The notes below the pieces were generated by a model. That model saw only the letters and a program-made list of their open reading frames with translations, did no database searches and had not been told where the DNA came from. Shown one piece after another: positions 1 to 6,562 of a DNA stretch of 8,651 bases. The DNA is from TMED-70 sp036164085 (lineage in GTDB: Bacteria; Chloroflexota; Dehalococcoidia; Lucifugimonadales; Lucifugimonadaceae), in assembly GCA_036164085.1 (NCBI GenBank), contig JAYZJV010000036.1, positions 1 through 8,651 on the forward strand. Direction: 5' to 3'. How positions within the stretch are numbered: position 1 is the first letter of the stretch; each line of letters begins with the position of its first letter. A program made the translations under genes and the position numbers.

Positions 1-1018
1 TATTTTGAATAACAAAATGAATAAAGGATGGGATAGCGCATTATTAGATTCAATAAATGAACAAAATGAGCCTGAAGCAACAAGAGCATCGTCCGGTTCA
101 GCAATAAATATTGTTAAAGATTTATTGCCAAATTTAATTGGAGGGTCTGCTGATTTAACTGGGTCTACAAATACAGAAATCAAAGAATCTGATAATTTTT
201 CCTTAAATTCCCCTACAGGACGAAATATTAAATTTGGAGTTAGAGAACATGGTATGGGTGGAATAATGAACGGTATTTCTGCACACGGAAATTTCAGGGT
301 ATTTGGTGGAACTTTTCTAGTTTTTTCAGATTATATGAGAGGCTCAGTAAGATTAAGTGCTTTATCTAATCTTAATAGTATTTGGATCTTTACTCATGAC
401 TCTATTGGCTTAGGAGAAGATGGCCCAACTCATCAACCTATTTCTCAATTAATGAGTTTAAGAAGTATTCCTAATCTAAATGTATTCAGACCTGCAGACA
501 AAAAAGAAACTTTGCTGGCATGGCAAAATGCAATAAAAACTAATGATAAACCAACCGCCCTGATACTTTCAAGACAAGCTTTGCCAGACATAGAATCTTT
601 GAGCAATATTAAATTAAGTGAAGAAAATTTTTCTAAAGGTGCTTACATTTGTTATCAAAACACAAAAGACGACCCTGAGATTCTTTTCTTATCTACTGGT
701 TCTGAAGTATCTGAAACTATTATTGCAGCAAAGAAACTAGCAAGTAGTCATAAAGTAAGAGTCGTATCAATGCCTTGTTGGGATTTATTTGATGAACAAT
801 CAGAAGATTATAGAAATAGAATCATACCATCAAAAACAAAAAACATTATCTCTGTAGAAGCTGGGATAGGTCTTGGATGGCAAAAGTACACTAAAAATAA
901 TGAAAATATAATTTCCATTGAATCTTTTGGTGCTTCAGCACCAGGAAAAGAATTAATTGATTCATTTGGTTTTTCAAGTGATAGAATAATTGAAAAAACA
1001 AAATTAATTTTAAGTTGA
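1..1018 (+). CDS. tkt: Transketolase, C-terminal half (5' end outside window)
   Basis: Transketolase moves two-carbon ketol units between sugar phosphates in the non-oxidative pentose phosphate pathway, using thiamine diphosphate in the cytoplasm. Only about 337 of the usual 650-670 residues are present. The reading frame is open to the left edge, so this is truncation by the window; the TTG at position 5 is an internal codon, not a start. Numbering from that codon, the pyrimidine-binding domain is visible: GGSADL (46-51), GVREHGM (78-84) with Glu81 as the cofactor-activating glutamate, HDSIGLGEDGPTHQP (131-145) and LSRQ (188-191), which helps bind substrate phosphate. The C-terminal domain follows, with STGSEV and VEAGIG motifs. 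The TPP diphosphate-binding N-terminal domain lies upstream. The stop is 5 bases before rpiB, indicating one transcript. The family call is certain; 1-deoxyxylulose-5-phosphate synthase is excluded by the transketolase-specific motifs. Confidence 0.96.
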   Translation, partial: ILNNKMNKGWDSALLDSINEQNEPEATRASSGSAINIVKDLLPNLIGGSADLTGSTNTEIKESDNFSLNSPTGRNIKFGVREHGMGGIMNGISAHGNFRVFGGTFLVFSDYMRGSVRLSALSNLNSIWIFTHDSIGLGEDGPTHQPISQLMSLRSIPNLNVFRPADKKETLLAWQNAIKTNDKPTALILSRQALPDIESLSNIKLSEENFSKGAYICYQNTKDDPEILFLSTGSEVSETIIAAKKLASSHKVRVVSMPCWDLFDEQSEDYRNRIIPSKTKNIISVEAGIGLGWQKYTKNNENIISIESFGASAPGKELIDSFGFSSDRIIEKTKLILS

Positions 1019-1023
1019 ATTAA

Positions 1024-1479
1024 ATGAAACTTTGTATTAGCGCCGATCACGGTGGATTTGAATTAAAAAAAATTATAATCGAACACGTAGAATCACTTGG
1101 CTACAAAATTGAAGATTTGGGAGAAAAAGAATACGATCCTTCAGATGATTATCCAGATACAACTAAATTAGTAGCAGAAGCAGTTAGCAACCATAATTAT
1201 GATAAAGGAATTGTATTATGCGGTTCTGGAGTAGGAGCTTCAGTAGTTGCAAATAAATACAAAGATGTTAGGGCTGCCATTTGTCATGATACTTATTCTG
1301 CAAGCCAAGGAGTTGAACATGATGATATGAATATTATTTGTCTGGGAGGAAGAATTGTTGGAGATGCTCTAGCAAAAGAAATAGTCACAGAATTTTTAAA
1401 AGCTAAATTCGTAAAAGAAGAAAGATTTATTAGAAGAAAAGAAAAATTAGAGCAAATAGAAAAAGAGAACTTATCCTGA
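1024..1479 (+). CDS. rpiB: Ribose-5-phosphate isomerase B
   Basis: Interconverts ribulose-5-phosphate and ribose-5-phosphate, feeding the transketolase encoded just upstream. The 151-residue length and motifs match the RpiB/LacA/LacB family: SADHGG (6-11) with substrate-binding Asp8 and His9, LCGSGVGAS (65-73) with Cys66 as the expected catalytic base, and EHDDMN (98-103) with His99, followed by CLGGRIVG (106-113). A cysteine at the active site fits the E. coli-like type rather than the mycobacterial glutamate type. The C-terminal tail from about 130 is charged and helical. ATG 1024 is the only sensible start because SADHGG must lie at the N-terminus. No Shine-Dalgarno is visible in the short TTAAGTTGAATTAA leader. 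LacA/LacB-type galactose-6-phosphate isomerase is the alternative, but the pentose phosphate neighbours favour RpiB. Confidence 0.95.
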   Translation: MKLCISADHGGFELKKIIIEHVESLGYKIEDLGEKEYDPSDDYPDTTKLVAEAVSNHNYDKGIVLCGSGVGASVVANKYKDVRAAICHDTYSASQGVEHDDMNIICLGGRIVGDALAKEIVTEFLKAKFVKEERFIRRKEKLEQIEKENLS

Positions 1480-1480
1480 A

Positions 1481-2521
1481 ATGACTAATATAAAAAATCT
1501 AAAAGACAAAGGGCAATCAATTTGGCTAGATTCAATAAGTAAACAAATGATCGAATCTGGAGATTTAAAAAATTTGATTGATGCAGGTATCACTGGAGTT
1601 ACCAGTAATCCCTCAATATTTGAAAAAGCTATAGGTTCAAGTGAATCCTATGATAAAAAAATCCTAGATTTATCAAAAAACTCTTCAAATGCTAAAGAAA
1701 TATTTGAAGAAATTGCTACTGATGATATAAGAAACGCAGCAGATATTTTGAATCAAGTATATAAAGATAGCAATAAGAACGATGGATTTGTTTCTTTAGA
1801 AGTTGATCCTTTTTTAGCTAATGATTTTGAACAAACTCTATCAGAAGCTGTTAAATTATGGAATAAAGTCAGCAGAGATAATCTAATGATCAAAATACCT
1901 GGTACCAAAGAAGGAATAAAGGCTACGAAATTACTTCTAGAAGATGGAATAAATGTAAATGTAACCTTGTTGTTTTCATTTGATAGTTATAGAGATACTA
2001 TCAAATCATTCATCGAATCAAAAAACAAAAACACAAAATCTAAATCTGTTGCTTCTTTTTTTATTAGCAGAATAGATACAGCAACTGATAGCTTAATTGA
2101 CAATAAAAATAAATTATTTCATAAAATGGCAATAATTAATGCTTTTAGATCTTATGAATTATTTAAAACAAACAAATCCAAAATGGGAGAAAATTTCCAG
2201 AAATTACTTTGGGCATCAACTAGTGTAAAAGCAAAAGATTTAAATCAAGAGTATTATTCTTACAATCTTCCTTTAGAAAACACTATTAATACTCTTCCTC
2301 TTGAAACAATTGATTATTTATTAAAATCTGAAATTTTATCATCTGACAATTTATCAATATCTAAAGATTTTGAAACCCTATATGAAGAGTCAAAAAAAGA
2401 ATTTAATTTCGAAGAAATTACTGATTCATTATTGGTAAATGGAATTAAATTATTCCAAGATTCATATAATTCAGTTTTAGAAACAATAGAGCAAAAAATT
2501 TCCAAACTAGTAAATAAATGA
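1481..2521 (+). CDS. tal: Transaldolase
   Basis: Transfers a dihydroxyacetone unit between sedoheptulose-7-phosphate and glyceraldehyde-3-phosphate, forming fructose-6-phosphate and erythrose-4-phosphate. At 346 residues it is a slightly short member of the Mycobacterium/Tal-PGI-like transaldolase subfamily. Landmarks in order: GVTSNPSIFEKAI (39-51), SLEVDP (105-110), MIKIPGT (136-142) with Lys138 as the Schiff-base lysine, NVNVTLLFS (158-166), ASFFISRIDT (191-200), and LLWASTSVK (242-250). Where relatives read WASTGTK, this protein has WASTSVK. INTLP (269-273) matches the NTMP motif near the end of the barrel. The start lies one base after the rpiB stop with no clear Shine-Dalgarno, and the stop overlaps the pgi start as ATGA, so translation is probably coupled in both directions. 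Confidence in function is high because the catalytic lysine and its context are intact. Confidence 0.94.
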   Translation: MTNIKNLKDKGQSIWLDSISKQMIESGDLKNLIDAGITGVTSNPSIFEKAIGSSESYDKKILDLSKNSSNAKEIFEEIATDDIRNAADILNQVYKDSNKNDGFVSLEVDPFLANDFEQTLSEAVKLWNKVSRDNLMIKIPGTKEGIKATKLLLEDGINVNVTLLFSFDSYRDTIKSFIESKNKNTKSKSVASFFISRIDTATDSLIDNKNKLFHKMAIINAFRSYELFKTNKSKMGENFQKLLWASTSVKAKDLNQEYYSYNLPLENTINTLPLETIDYLLKSEILSSDNLSISKDFETLYEESKKEFNFEEITDSLLVNGIKLFQDSYNSVLETIEQKISKLVNK

Positions 2522-3945
2522 ACTCAGAAAAATATTTAGATCAAATAATTGATCAAAATATAATAAGTCAAATTTTAAACCCCACAAAAGACTCTTTTCC
2601 ACTTGGAAATTTCAAAAATTATTCAGAAATTCCATTGGGTTGGACTAAGGGAATTAAATTTAGTGATTTTAAAAAACAATACAAATCTTTTGATTTGTAT
2701 GAAAAATATGTTTTTATAGGGATGGGTGGATCTATAAGCATGTCAAAAATAGCTTCATTCATAAATCCAAAAAAAATATTATTTTTAGACAATTTTGATA
2801 TATCTAACATATCAAAAATAAAAGAAACAATAGCAAAGCCAACAACTGCAGTTTTTATATGCTCTAAATCTGGCAATACCCTTGAGACAAAAATTCTAAA
2901 TAAAATTGTTGCTAGTAAAAAGAGAGATAAATTTATAATTACAGACACATTGTCAAAGAGCCATAATGTTCTTAATACACCAAAGGATATTGGAGGAAGA
3001 TTCAGCATTACAACACATTTGGGAATTTTACCTTTTTATTTAATAGGATTTGATTTACAAAAAATTGAAACTCAAATAAACAAAGCTAATTCAGAATGTA
3101 GGATAAATAATTCAGACAATCCAGCAATAAAAATTGCCTCTATACTGCATTACAATTTCAATCAAAACCAGAAGATTTTTTCTATAACTTCTATTTCTAA
3201 AAATGATTATATATCTAGTTGGGTAGAGCAATTAATTTCAGAATCAACAGGTAAACAGGAAAGTGGAATTATTCCTATAAAAGACTTTAACTTTTTCTCT
3301 CCTAATATAAATTTTTCGAAATCAAAAAATGAATTCAAGGAAAAGTATATAAACTTACGTATAAATTATGATGAGTCTATTTTTTATTCCTTTCAAATTT
3401 TGCTGTACGCCATATCAATATTTTGTTCATTGATAAAAATACAACCATTTGACCAACCAAACGTTGAATCAACAAAACTCACTACAAAAAAATTATTAGA
3501 AAATGAAAATACAGAAATACTTAATAGTCTAAAAAAATCTAATATAAATCAAATTAAGAATCATTTAATAAATAATAAAAATATATCTTGCCTATTAATT
3601 CATAGTACGAACCTGAATTTAAAATTAAAAGAGAAACTAATAAAAAAAGTATCTGATATTTCAAATACTGGCGAAAAGATTTTGGTGTTTTTTGCTCCAA
3701 ATTATTTACATTCAATGGGACAATTATTAAAAGGGAGTTATAAAGATATTCAAAATTTAGTAATAAATTTACACGGTAACGAAGACCTTAATATCCCAAA
3801 TTCATTGTACACTCTAAATACGTTTGTAAAAAAACAAGGATATTCTGACCATTTAGAGTTGAAAAAAAATGGTAGAAAATCACTTTATTTTGAAACAACA
3901 TATGAAGAATTAATGAACAATTTGAATCGGTTGATTGATGATTGA
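2518..3945 (+). CDS. pgi: Glucose-6-phosphate isomerase, short divergent type (as in Tal-PGI fusions)
   Basis: Interconverts glucose-6-phosphate and fructose-6-phosphate, joining transaldolase products to glycolysis or gluconeogenesis. At 475 residues it is shorter than classical PGI (about 550) and resembles the isomerase half of Tal-PGI proteins. Two SIS-type sugar-phosphate folds are visible: IGMGGS (67-72), the phosphate-binding SKSGNTLET (116-124) and GGRFS (159-163). SESTGK (241-246) places Glu242 at the classical catalytic ESNGK glutamate, and QPFDQPNVESTK (309-320) places Lys320 at the catalytic lysine. LHSMGQLLKG (397-406) matches the HSTGQLHKGG element but has Leu404 where relatives carry His. 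The rest is rich in Asn, Lys and Ile and strongly diverged, following the AT bias. Its ATG overlaps the tal stop by four bases and its 3' end overlaps the next gene. A phosphomannose isomerase side activity, as in bifunctional PGI/PMI relatives, is possible. Confidence 0.85.
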   Translation: MNSEKYLDQIIDQNIISQILNPTKDSFPLGNFKNYSEIPLGWTKGIKFSDFKKQYKSFDLYEKYVFIGMGGSISMSKIASFINPKKILFLDNFDISNISKIKETIAKPTTAVFICSKSGNTLETKILNKIVASKKRDKFIITDTLSKSHNVLNTPKDIGGRFSITTHLGILPFYLIGFDLQKIETQINKANSECRINNSDNPAIKIASILHYNFNQNQKIFSITSISKNDYISSWVEQLISESTGKQESGIIPIKDFNFFSPNINFSKSKNEFKEKYINLRINYDESIFYSFQILLYAISIFCSLIKIQPFDQPNVESTKLTTKKLLENENTEILNSLKKSNINQIKNHLINNKNISCLLIHSTNLNLKLKEKLIKKVSDISNTGEKILVFFAPNYLHSMGQLLKGSYKDIQNLVINLHGNEDLNIPNSLYTLNTFVKKQGYSDHLELKKNGRKSLYFETTYEELMNNLNRLIDD

Positions 3946-4798
3946 TAACAAACAAAATAATTTTTTTATAGGACTTGATAATAGAACCAATGTATTATCT
4001 TGTAATCTTGAACAAAACCGCCCTAAATCTGCTTATGAAAAACTTCAAGCAAATAATGCCGCTAAGTTAATTTTTGAGTCTTTAAAGGATATAACCTACG
4101 ATAATGATTGTTACCTTTGGACAGAACCAAATCTTTGCGAAAGTGTTATTTTTCAATCAAAAAATTCAAATGTTAAAACTGCTATTGCTATTGAGCATAT
4201 TAATAGAGGTGGATTAGCAATTCCAAGTACAAAAGATGCATTGGAAATAATAAATATTTTCGACCCAAATTTACTAAGCGTAAAGATTTATTTTGAAAAG
4301 AATAGAAGTAAATTAGCAGAAGAATTAGCAATTGATAGATTATTAAGTTTAATAGAAATTTGCACTTCATATAATAGAGGTTTAATTATAGATATAGATT
4401 TTAAAAATAAACTTGCAAATAATAAAAATCATGAAGAGAAAGAAACAATAATTTCAGGAATAGAAACATTAATAGAAAAAGACATAAAACCAAAATTTTG
4501 GGGATTAAGAAAAAGTGGAGATCAAATATTTGATGAAACTTTGATTGCGTTAATGAATCTAGAAAACGAATCAAATAATAAGTGTATTCTAGAGTATCCT
4601 CATGAAGAAAAAAATATTAACACACACTCAGAACTAAATCTGGAAAACTTTGTGTTAAACGGTGATATTTTTATTGATTCATTGATTGCATGGAGTACAA
4701 AACAAATATCTGATGAAGAAACAGTTTCAAGTATAAAAAGTAAAATAAATTTTGTTCAAGAAAATATTTACAAAAGCAATCTAAGCAAAACTATTTAA
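3938..4798 (+). CDS. DUF2090-like TIM-barrel aldolase family protein (IolC C-terminal-domain relative), active site altered
   Basis: Not a gene with a settled role. By eye it follows the DUF2090 pattern (C-terminal domain of some IolC fusions, related to LacD-type class I aldolases): FFIGLDNRTNV (9-19) for the FDHR strand, AAKLIFESL (41-49), FDPNLLSVKIYFE (108-120) for FDPDFVKVLVRYNP, IETLIEKDIKPKFWGL (175-190) for the strand ending in WK, and a tail resembling FW-DAL-W-I-EEAV (244-265). Lys116 matches one conserved lysine of LacD-type barrels. The second, expected just after the Trp as WK, is Gly189 here, and the expected FE strand glutamate is Asp152. Catalysis is therefore uncertain. I chose ATG 3938 (286 residues) over the TTG three bases earlier; it overlaps pgi by eight bases. 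Operon position suggests a sugar-phosphate substrate or a regulatory role; this is inference. Confidence 0.6.
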   Translation: MIDNKQNNFFIGLDNRTNVLSCNLEQNRPKSAYEKLQANNAAKLIFESLKDITYDNDCYLWTEPNLCESVIFQSKNSNVKTAIAIEHINRGGLAIPSTKDALEIINIFDPNLLSVKIYFEKNRSKLAEELAIDRLLSLIEICTSYNRGLIIDIDFKNKLANNKNHEEKETIISGIETLIEKDIKPKFWGLRKSGDQIFDETLIALMNLENESNNKCILEYPHEEKNINTHSELNLENFVLNGDIFIDSLIAWSTKQISDEETVSSIKSKINFVQENIYKSNLSKTI

Positions 4799-4807
4799 GT
4801 AAATAAA

Positions 4808-5011
4808 ATGTCTAAAAATCTTGATGATCTTACCGTCACAGAATTAACGGATTTAGCAGAAAAACTACATGAAGAAATTATGGCTCTTTATGATGAAGAG
4901 GATAATGAGTATGTATTTTCAGAAATTGAAGAAAAAACTAGATTTTTCAATAAGGTAAAAAGTATAATTCGCGAACTTCATTCTGATGAATTTTATCCTA
5001 GGGGTGGGTAA
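4808..5011 (+). CDS. Hypothetical 67-residue acidic helical protein
   Basis: I do not recognise this family. The product is small, soluble and acidic, with long runs that look helical: residues about 6-30 (TVTELTDLAEKLHEEIMALY) and 39-58, separated by the acidic turn DEEDNEY at 29-35. The end is FYPRGG. There is no signal peptide, membrane segment or cysteine. It starts nine bases after the preceding gene on the same strand, so it is probably the last cistron of the sugar-phosphate operon. Reality as a gene is supported by the snug fit between neighbours, an ATG start, codon use like the rest of the operon, and a stop that directly abuts the opposing gene. No Shine-Dalgarno is visible. The paired-helix appearance could suit a small binding partner or subunit, but nothing in the sequence establishes that. 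Confidence 0.65.
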   Translation: MSKNLDDLTVTELTDLAEKLHEEIMALYDEEDNEYVFSEIEEKTRFFNKVKSIIRELHSDEFYPRGG

Positions 5012-5329
5012 CTAATCTAAAATTGTCCAAAATTCAATCCAATTTGAAGGACCATTATCTGTATCTAGCAAAGGTCTATATTTAGCACCTAGTTCCATTA
5101 TTTCTTTAGGGATGTCATTTCCTTCTCTACTAGGGTTATCAAAAACCTCAGCTGTCCATTCTAGATATACTCTATTTGGATCTCCTGGATTTGTACCATT
5201 ATTGTAATAAACTCTGCATTCATCTCTATGACCAATAGATGTATACATATCTGCTTGTTTCTTTACTAATTTAGCAACTTTTACAGCTTCATATGGTTTT
5301 GTCTTATATGTCCTTCTTATTAGATACAA
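5012..5329 (-). CDS. Hypothetical 105-residue protein, possible ferredoxin-like (dimeric alpha/beta-barrel) fold
   Basis: No family name can be given with confidence. The N-terminus MYLIRRTYKTKPYEAVKVAK reads as a beta strand followed by an amphipathic helix (about 12-33). Then come a strand (RVYYNN, 39-44), a loop NPGDPN, a second strand (VYLEWTAEVFD), a helix around 75-85 and an aromatic end (WIEFWTILD, 97-105). That beta-alpha-beta-beta-alpha-beta order is like antibiotic-monooxygenase/NIPSNAP-type barrel proteins; this is a fold guess only. No signal peptide, membrane segment or metal motif is seen. The start is TTG at 5329, supported by an AAGGAG seven bases upstream; the next in-frame Met is residue 28, after the first strand. 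The gene stands alone on the minus strand, facing away from pntAA and colliding end to end with the upstream operon. Confidence 0.75.
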   Translation of the reverse strand: MYLIRRTYKTKPYEAVKVAKLVKKQADMYTSIGHRDECRVYYNNGTNPGDPNRVYLEWTAEVFDNPSREGNDIPKEIMELGAKYRPLLDTDNGPSNWIEFWTILD

Positions 5330-5336
5330 ATTTCTA

Positions 5337-5342
5337 CTCCTT
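5337..5342 (-). promoter_or_regulatory. Ribosome binding site of the 105-residue gene
   Basis: The minus strand reads AAGGAG followed by seven bases (TAGAAAT) and then TTG. This is the strongest Shine-Dalgarno class in the window and fixes the TTG as start. Confidence 0.8.
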
Positions 5343-5357
5343 TATTAATCAATTAGT

Positions 5358-5392
5358 TTAACAGTATATTCAATTTTATTTAGGGATATAAT
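5358..5392 (+). promoter_or_regulatory. Candidate promoter of the pnt operon
   Basis: A perfect TATAAT -10 hexamer sits at 5387-5392, about 59 bases before the pntAA start. No good -35 is found at 16-18 bases spacing (the sequence there is GTATAT-like). The nearest TTGACA-like hexamer is TTAACA at 5358-5363, 23 bases upstream of the -10, which is too far for an ordinary sigma70 promoter. In such AT-rich DNA a TATAAT by chance is quite likely, so the call rests mostly on position between divergent genes. Confidence 0.4.
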
Positions 5393-5406
5393 ATTTTAAT
5401 ATTATA
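5387..5406. repeat. Perfect 9-bp inverted repeat between divergent genes, TATAAT on both strands
   Basis: The sequence TATAATATT-TT-AATATTATA has nine-base arms around a two-base centre. Each arm begins with TATAAT read inward on its own strand, so it could supply a -10 element for pntAA on the plus strand and for the 105-residue gene on the minus strand, or be an operator shared by both. It is pure A/T, so as an RNA hairpin it would be weak, and chance occurrence is not negligible in this composition. Confidence 0.45.
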
Positions 5407-5441
5407 AATATTTAATTTAATAATTTTATTCAAAAATTTTC

Positions 5442-5446
5442 AGAGG
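5442..5446 (+). promoter_or_regulatory. Ribosome binding site of pntAA
   Basis: AGAGG followed by TAATT and then TTG 5452. It decides the TTG start, since the first in-frame ATG would remove over 110 residues, including most of the first NAD-domain segment. Confidence 0.7.
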
Positions 5447-5451
5447 TAATT

Positions 5452-6561
5452 TTGGCAAACAATATAATTTTAGGTGTAAAAAAAGAGGAAGATCCTTCTG
5501 AAAATAGAGTTTCAATTGTTCCAAAAGACGTAAAGGCAATCATTGATTTAGGAATCAATGTACAAGTAGAAAAAGATTCTGGAATAAAAGCTGGTTATCC
5601 AAATGAAGAATATGAATCAGCAGGTGCAACTATAGTAAATAATCTGTCTGATAAAACTAATATAATCACTTCTATTAATGCCTTTTATAATAGCAAATCA
5701 AAATTTATAAAAAACAGTTCAATAGTTAGCTTGACTGACATTAGAACAAATTCAGATATTTCTAATATTTGTGAAAAAAACAATTTGTCACTATTTGCCA
5801 TGGAATTTGTTCCCAGAATAGCAAGAGCTCAAAAATTAGATGCACTATCATCTCAAGCATCCATTGCTGGTTATAGAGCAGGCTTATTAGCAGCAACTTC
5901 TTTAAAAAAATATTTGCCATTAATGATGACCGCAGCAGGGACAATTCCTCCTTCCTCAATTTTAGTTTTAGGAGCAGGAGTAGCTGGATTACAAGCTATT
6001 GCAACTGCTAAGAGACTTGGAGCAGAAGTTACAGGTTATGACATTAGACTTGCAGCTGGGGAACAAATTGAGTCCTTAGGTGCAAAGTTTATATCAGATG
6101 AGGTCCCTGAGGATACTGAAACTTCTGGAGGATACGCAAAAGAACAAACAAAAGACAAACAAAAATCTCAACTAGAATTTTTAAAGGAATATATTTTAAA
6201 ATCAGACGCAGTCATATCAACTGCTGCTATTCCTGGAAGAAAGGCTCCAATATTAATTGAAACATCAACTGTAAATGATATGAAACCAGGAAGTGTTATA
6301 GTTGATATTTCTGCACCCTCAGGCGGAAATTGTGAGTCAACTATTCTTGGAGAATCTGTAGATATAAATGGTACTGTTGTGCATGGCCCAAAAAACCTAT
6401 CATCAGAAATGGCATTTGATGCTTCAATAGTTTATTCTAAAAATATTTTTGGGCTATTAGAAATTATTATCAAAGACAATGTATTTGATATTAATTTAGA
6501 AGATGAAATAATTGATGCCATGTTGGTTTTCCAAGATGGTAAAAAAAGAATAGAGGTCTAA
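5452..6561 (+). CDS. pntAA: NAD(P) transhydrogenase alpha-1 subunit (soluble NAD(H)-binding domain I)
   Basis: Binds NAD(H) and exchanges hydride with NADP(H) on the beta subunit, driven by the proton gradient. The 369-residue length without membrane segments is typical of the separate domain I in three-subunit enzymes (Rhodospirillum rubrum, Thermus type). The N-terminal alanine-dehydrogenase/PNT-like domain begins with GVKKEEDPSENRVSIVP (8-24). The catalytic RQD loop is intact: Arg122, Gln127 and Asp130 have the same 5 and 3 residue spacings as R. rubrum Arg127, Gln132 and Asp135. SSQASIAGYRA (133-143) follows. The Rossmann motif is GAGVAGLQA (174-182) with Asp197 (GYDIR) ending the second strand, and STAAIPGRKAP (256-266) completes the site. 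The start is TTG, forced by a good Shine-Dalgarno. One base separates it from pntAB. Alanine dehydrogenase is excluded by the RQD loop and the following subunits. Confidence 0.95.
   Translation: MANNIILGVKKEEDPSENRVSIVPKDVKAIIDLGINVQVEKDSGIKAGYPNEEYESAGATIVNNLSDKTNIITSINAFYNSKSKFIKNSSIVSLTDIRTNSDISNICEKNNLSLFAMEFVPRIARAQKLDALSSQASIAGYRAGLLAATSLKKYLPLMMTAAGTIPPSSILVLGAGVAGLQAIATAKRLGAEVTGYDIRLAAGEQIESLGAKFISDEVPEDTETSGGYAKEQTKDKQKSQLEFLKEYILKSDAVISTAAIPGRKAPILIETSTVNDMKPGSVIVDISAPSGGNCESTILGESVDINGTVVHGPKNLSSEMAFDASIVYSKNIFGLLEIIIKDNVFDINLEDEIIDAMLVFQDGKKRIEV
6552..6556 (+). promoter_or_regulatory. Ribosome binding site of pntAB
   Basis: AGAGG lies inside the last codons of pntAA, six bases before the TTG start at 6563. 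It supports that start; the next in-frame ATG is residue 33, inside the membrane domain. Confidence 0.65.
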
Positions 6562-6562
6562 A

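Noticed and set aside
5..7. TTG as a start codon giving a stand-alone half transketolase
   Set aside because: The frame is open to the window edge and the homologous protein continues upstream. A split transketolase (separate N and C subunits) exists in some bacteria, but nothing here, such as a stop or ribosome site, supports it.
808..1050. Open minus-strand frame of 80 codons opposite the tkt/rpiB junction
   Set aside because: Lies antisense to the well-conserved transketolase C-terminus and crosses into rpiB; its product resembles no family and has no ribosome site.
2314..2505. Open minus-strand frame of 63 codons opposite tal
   Set aside because: Antisense shadow of the transaldolase C-terminus with no independent support.
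2619..3008. Open minus-strand frame of 129 codons opposite pgi
   Set aside because: Fully antisense to the SIS motifs of pgi; the hydrophobic look follows from complementing Asn/Lys/Ile-rich AT codons.
3935..3937. TTG as start of the DUF2090-like gene
   Set aside because: The ATG three bases later is the better start; no Shine-Dalgarno favours the TTG, unlike the pnt genes.
5762..5959. Open minus-strand frame of 65 codons opposite pntAA
   Set aside because: Overlaps the conserved RQD loop region of pntAA; no plausible product.
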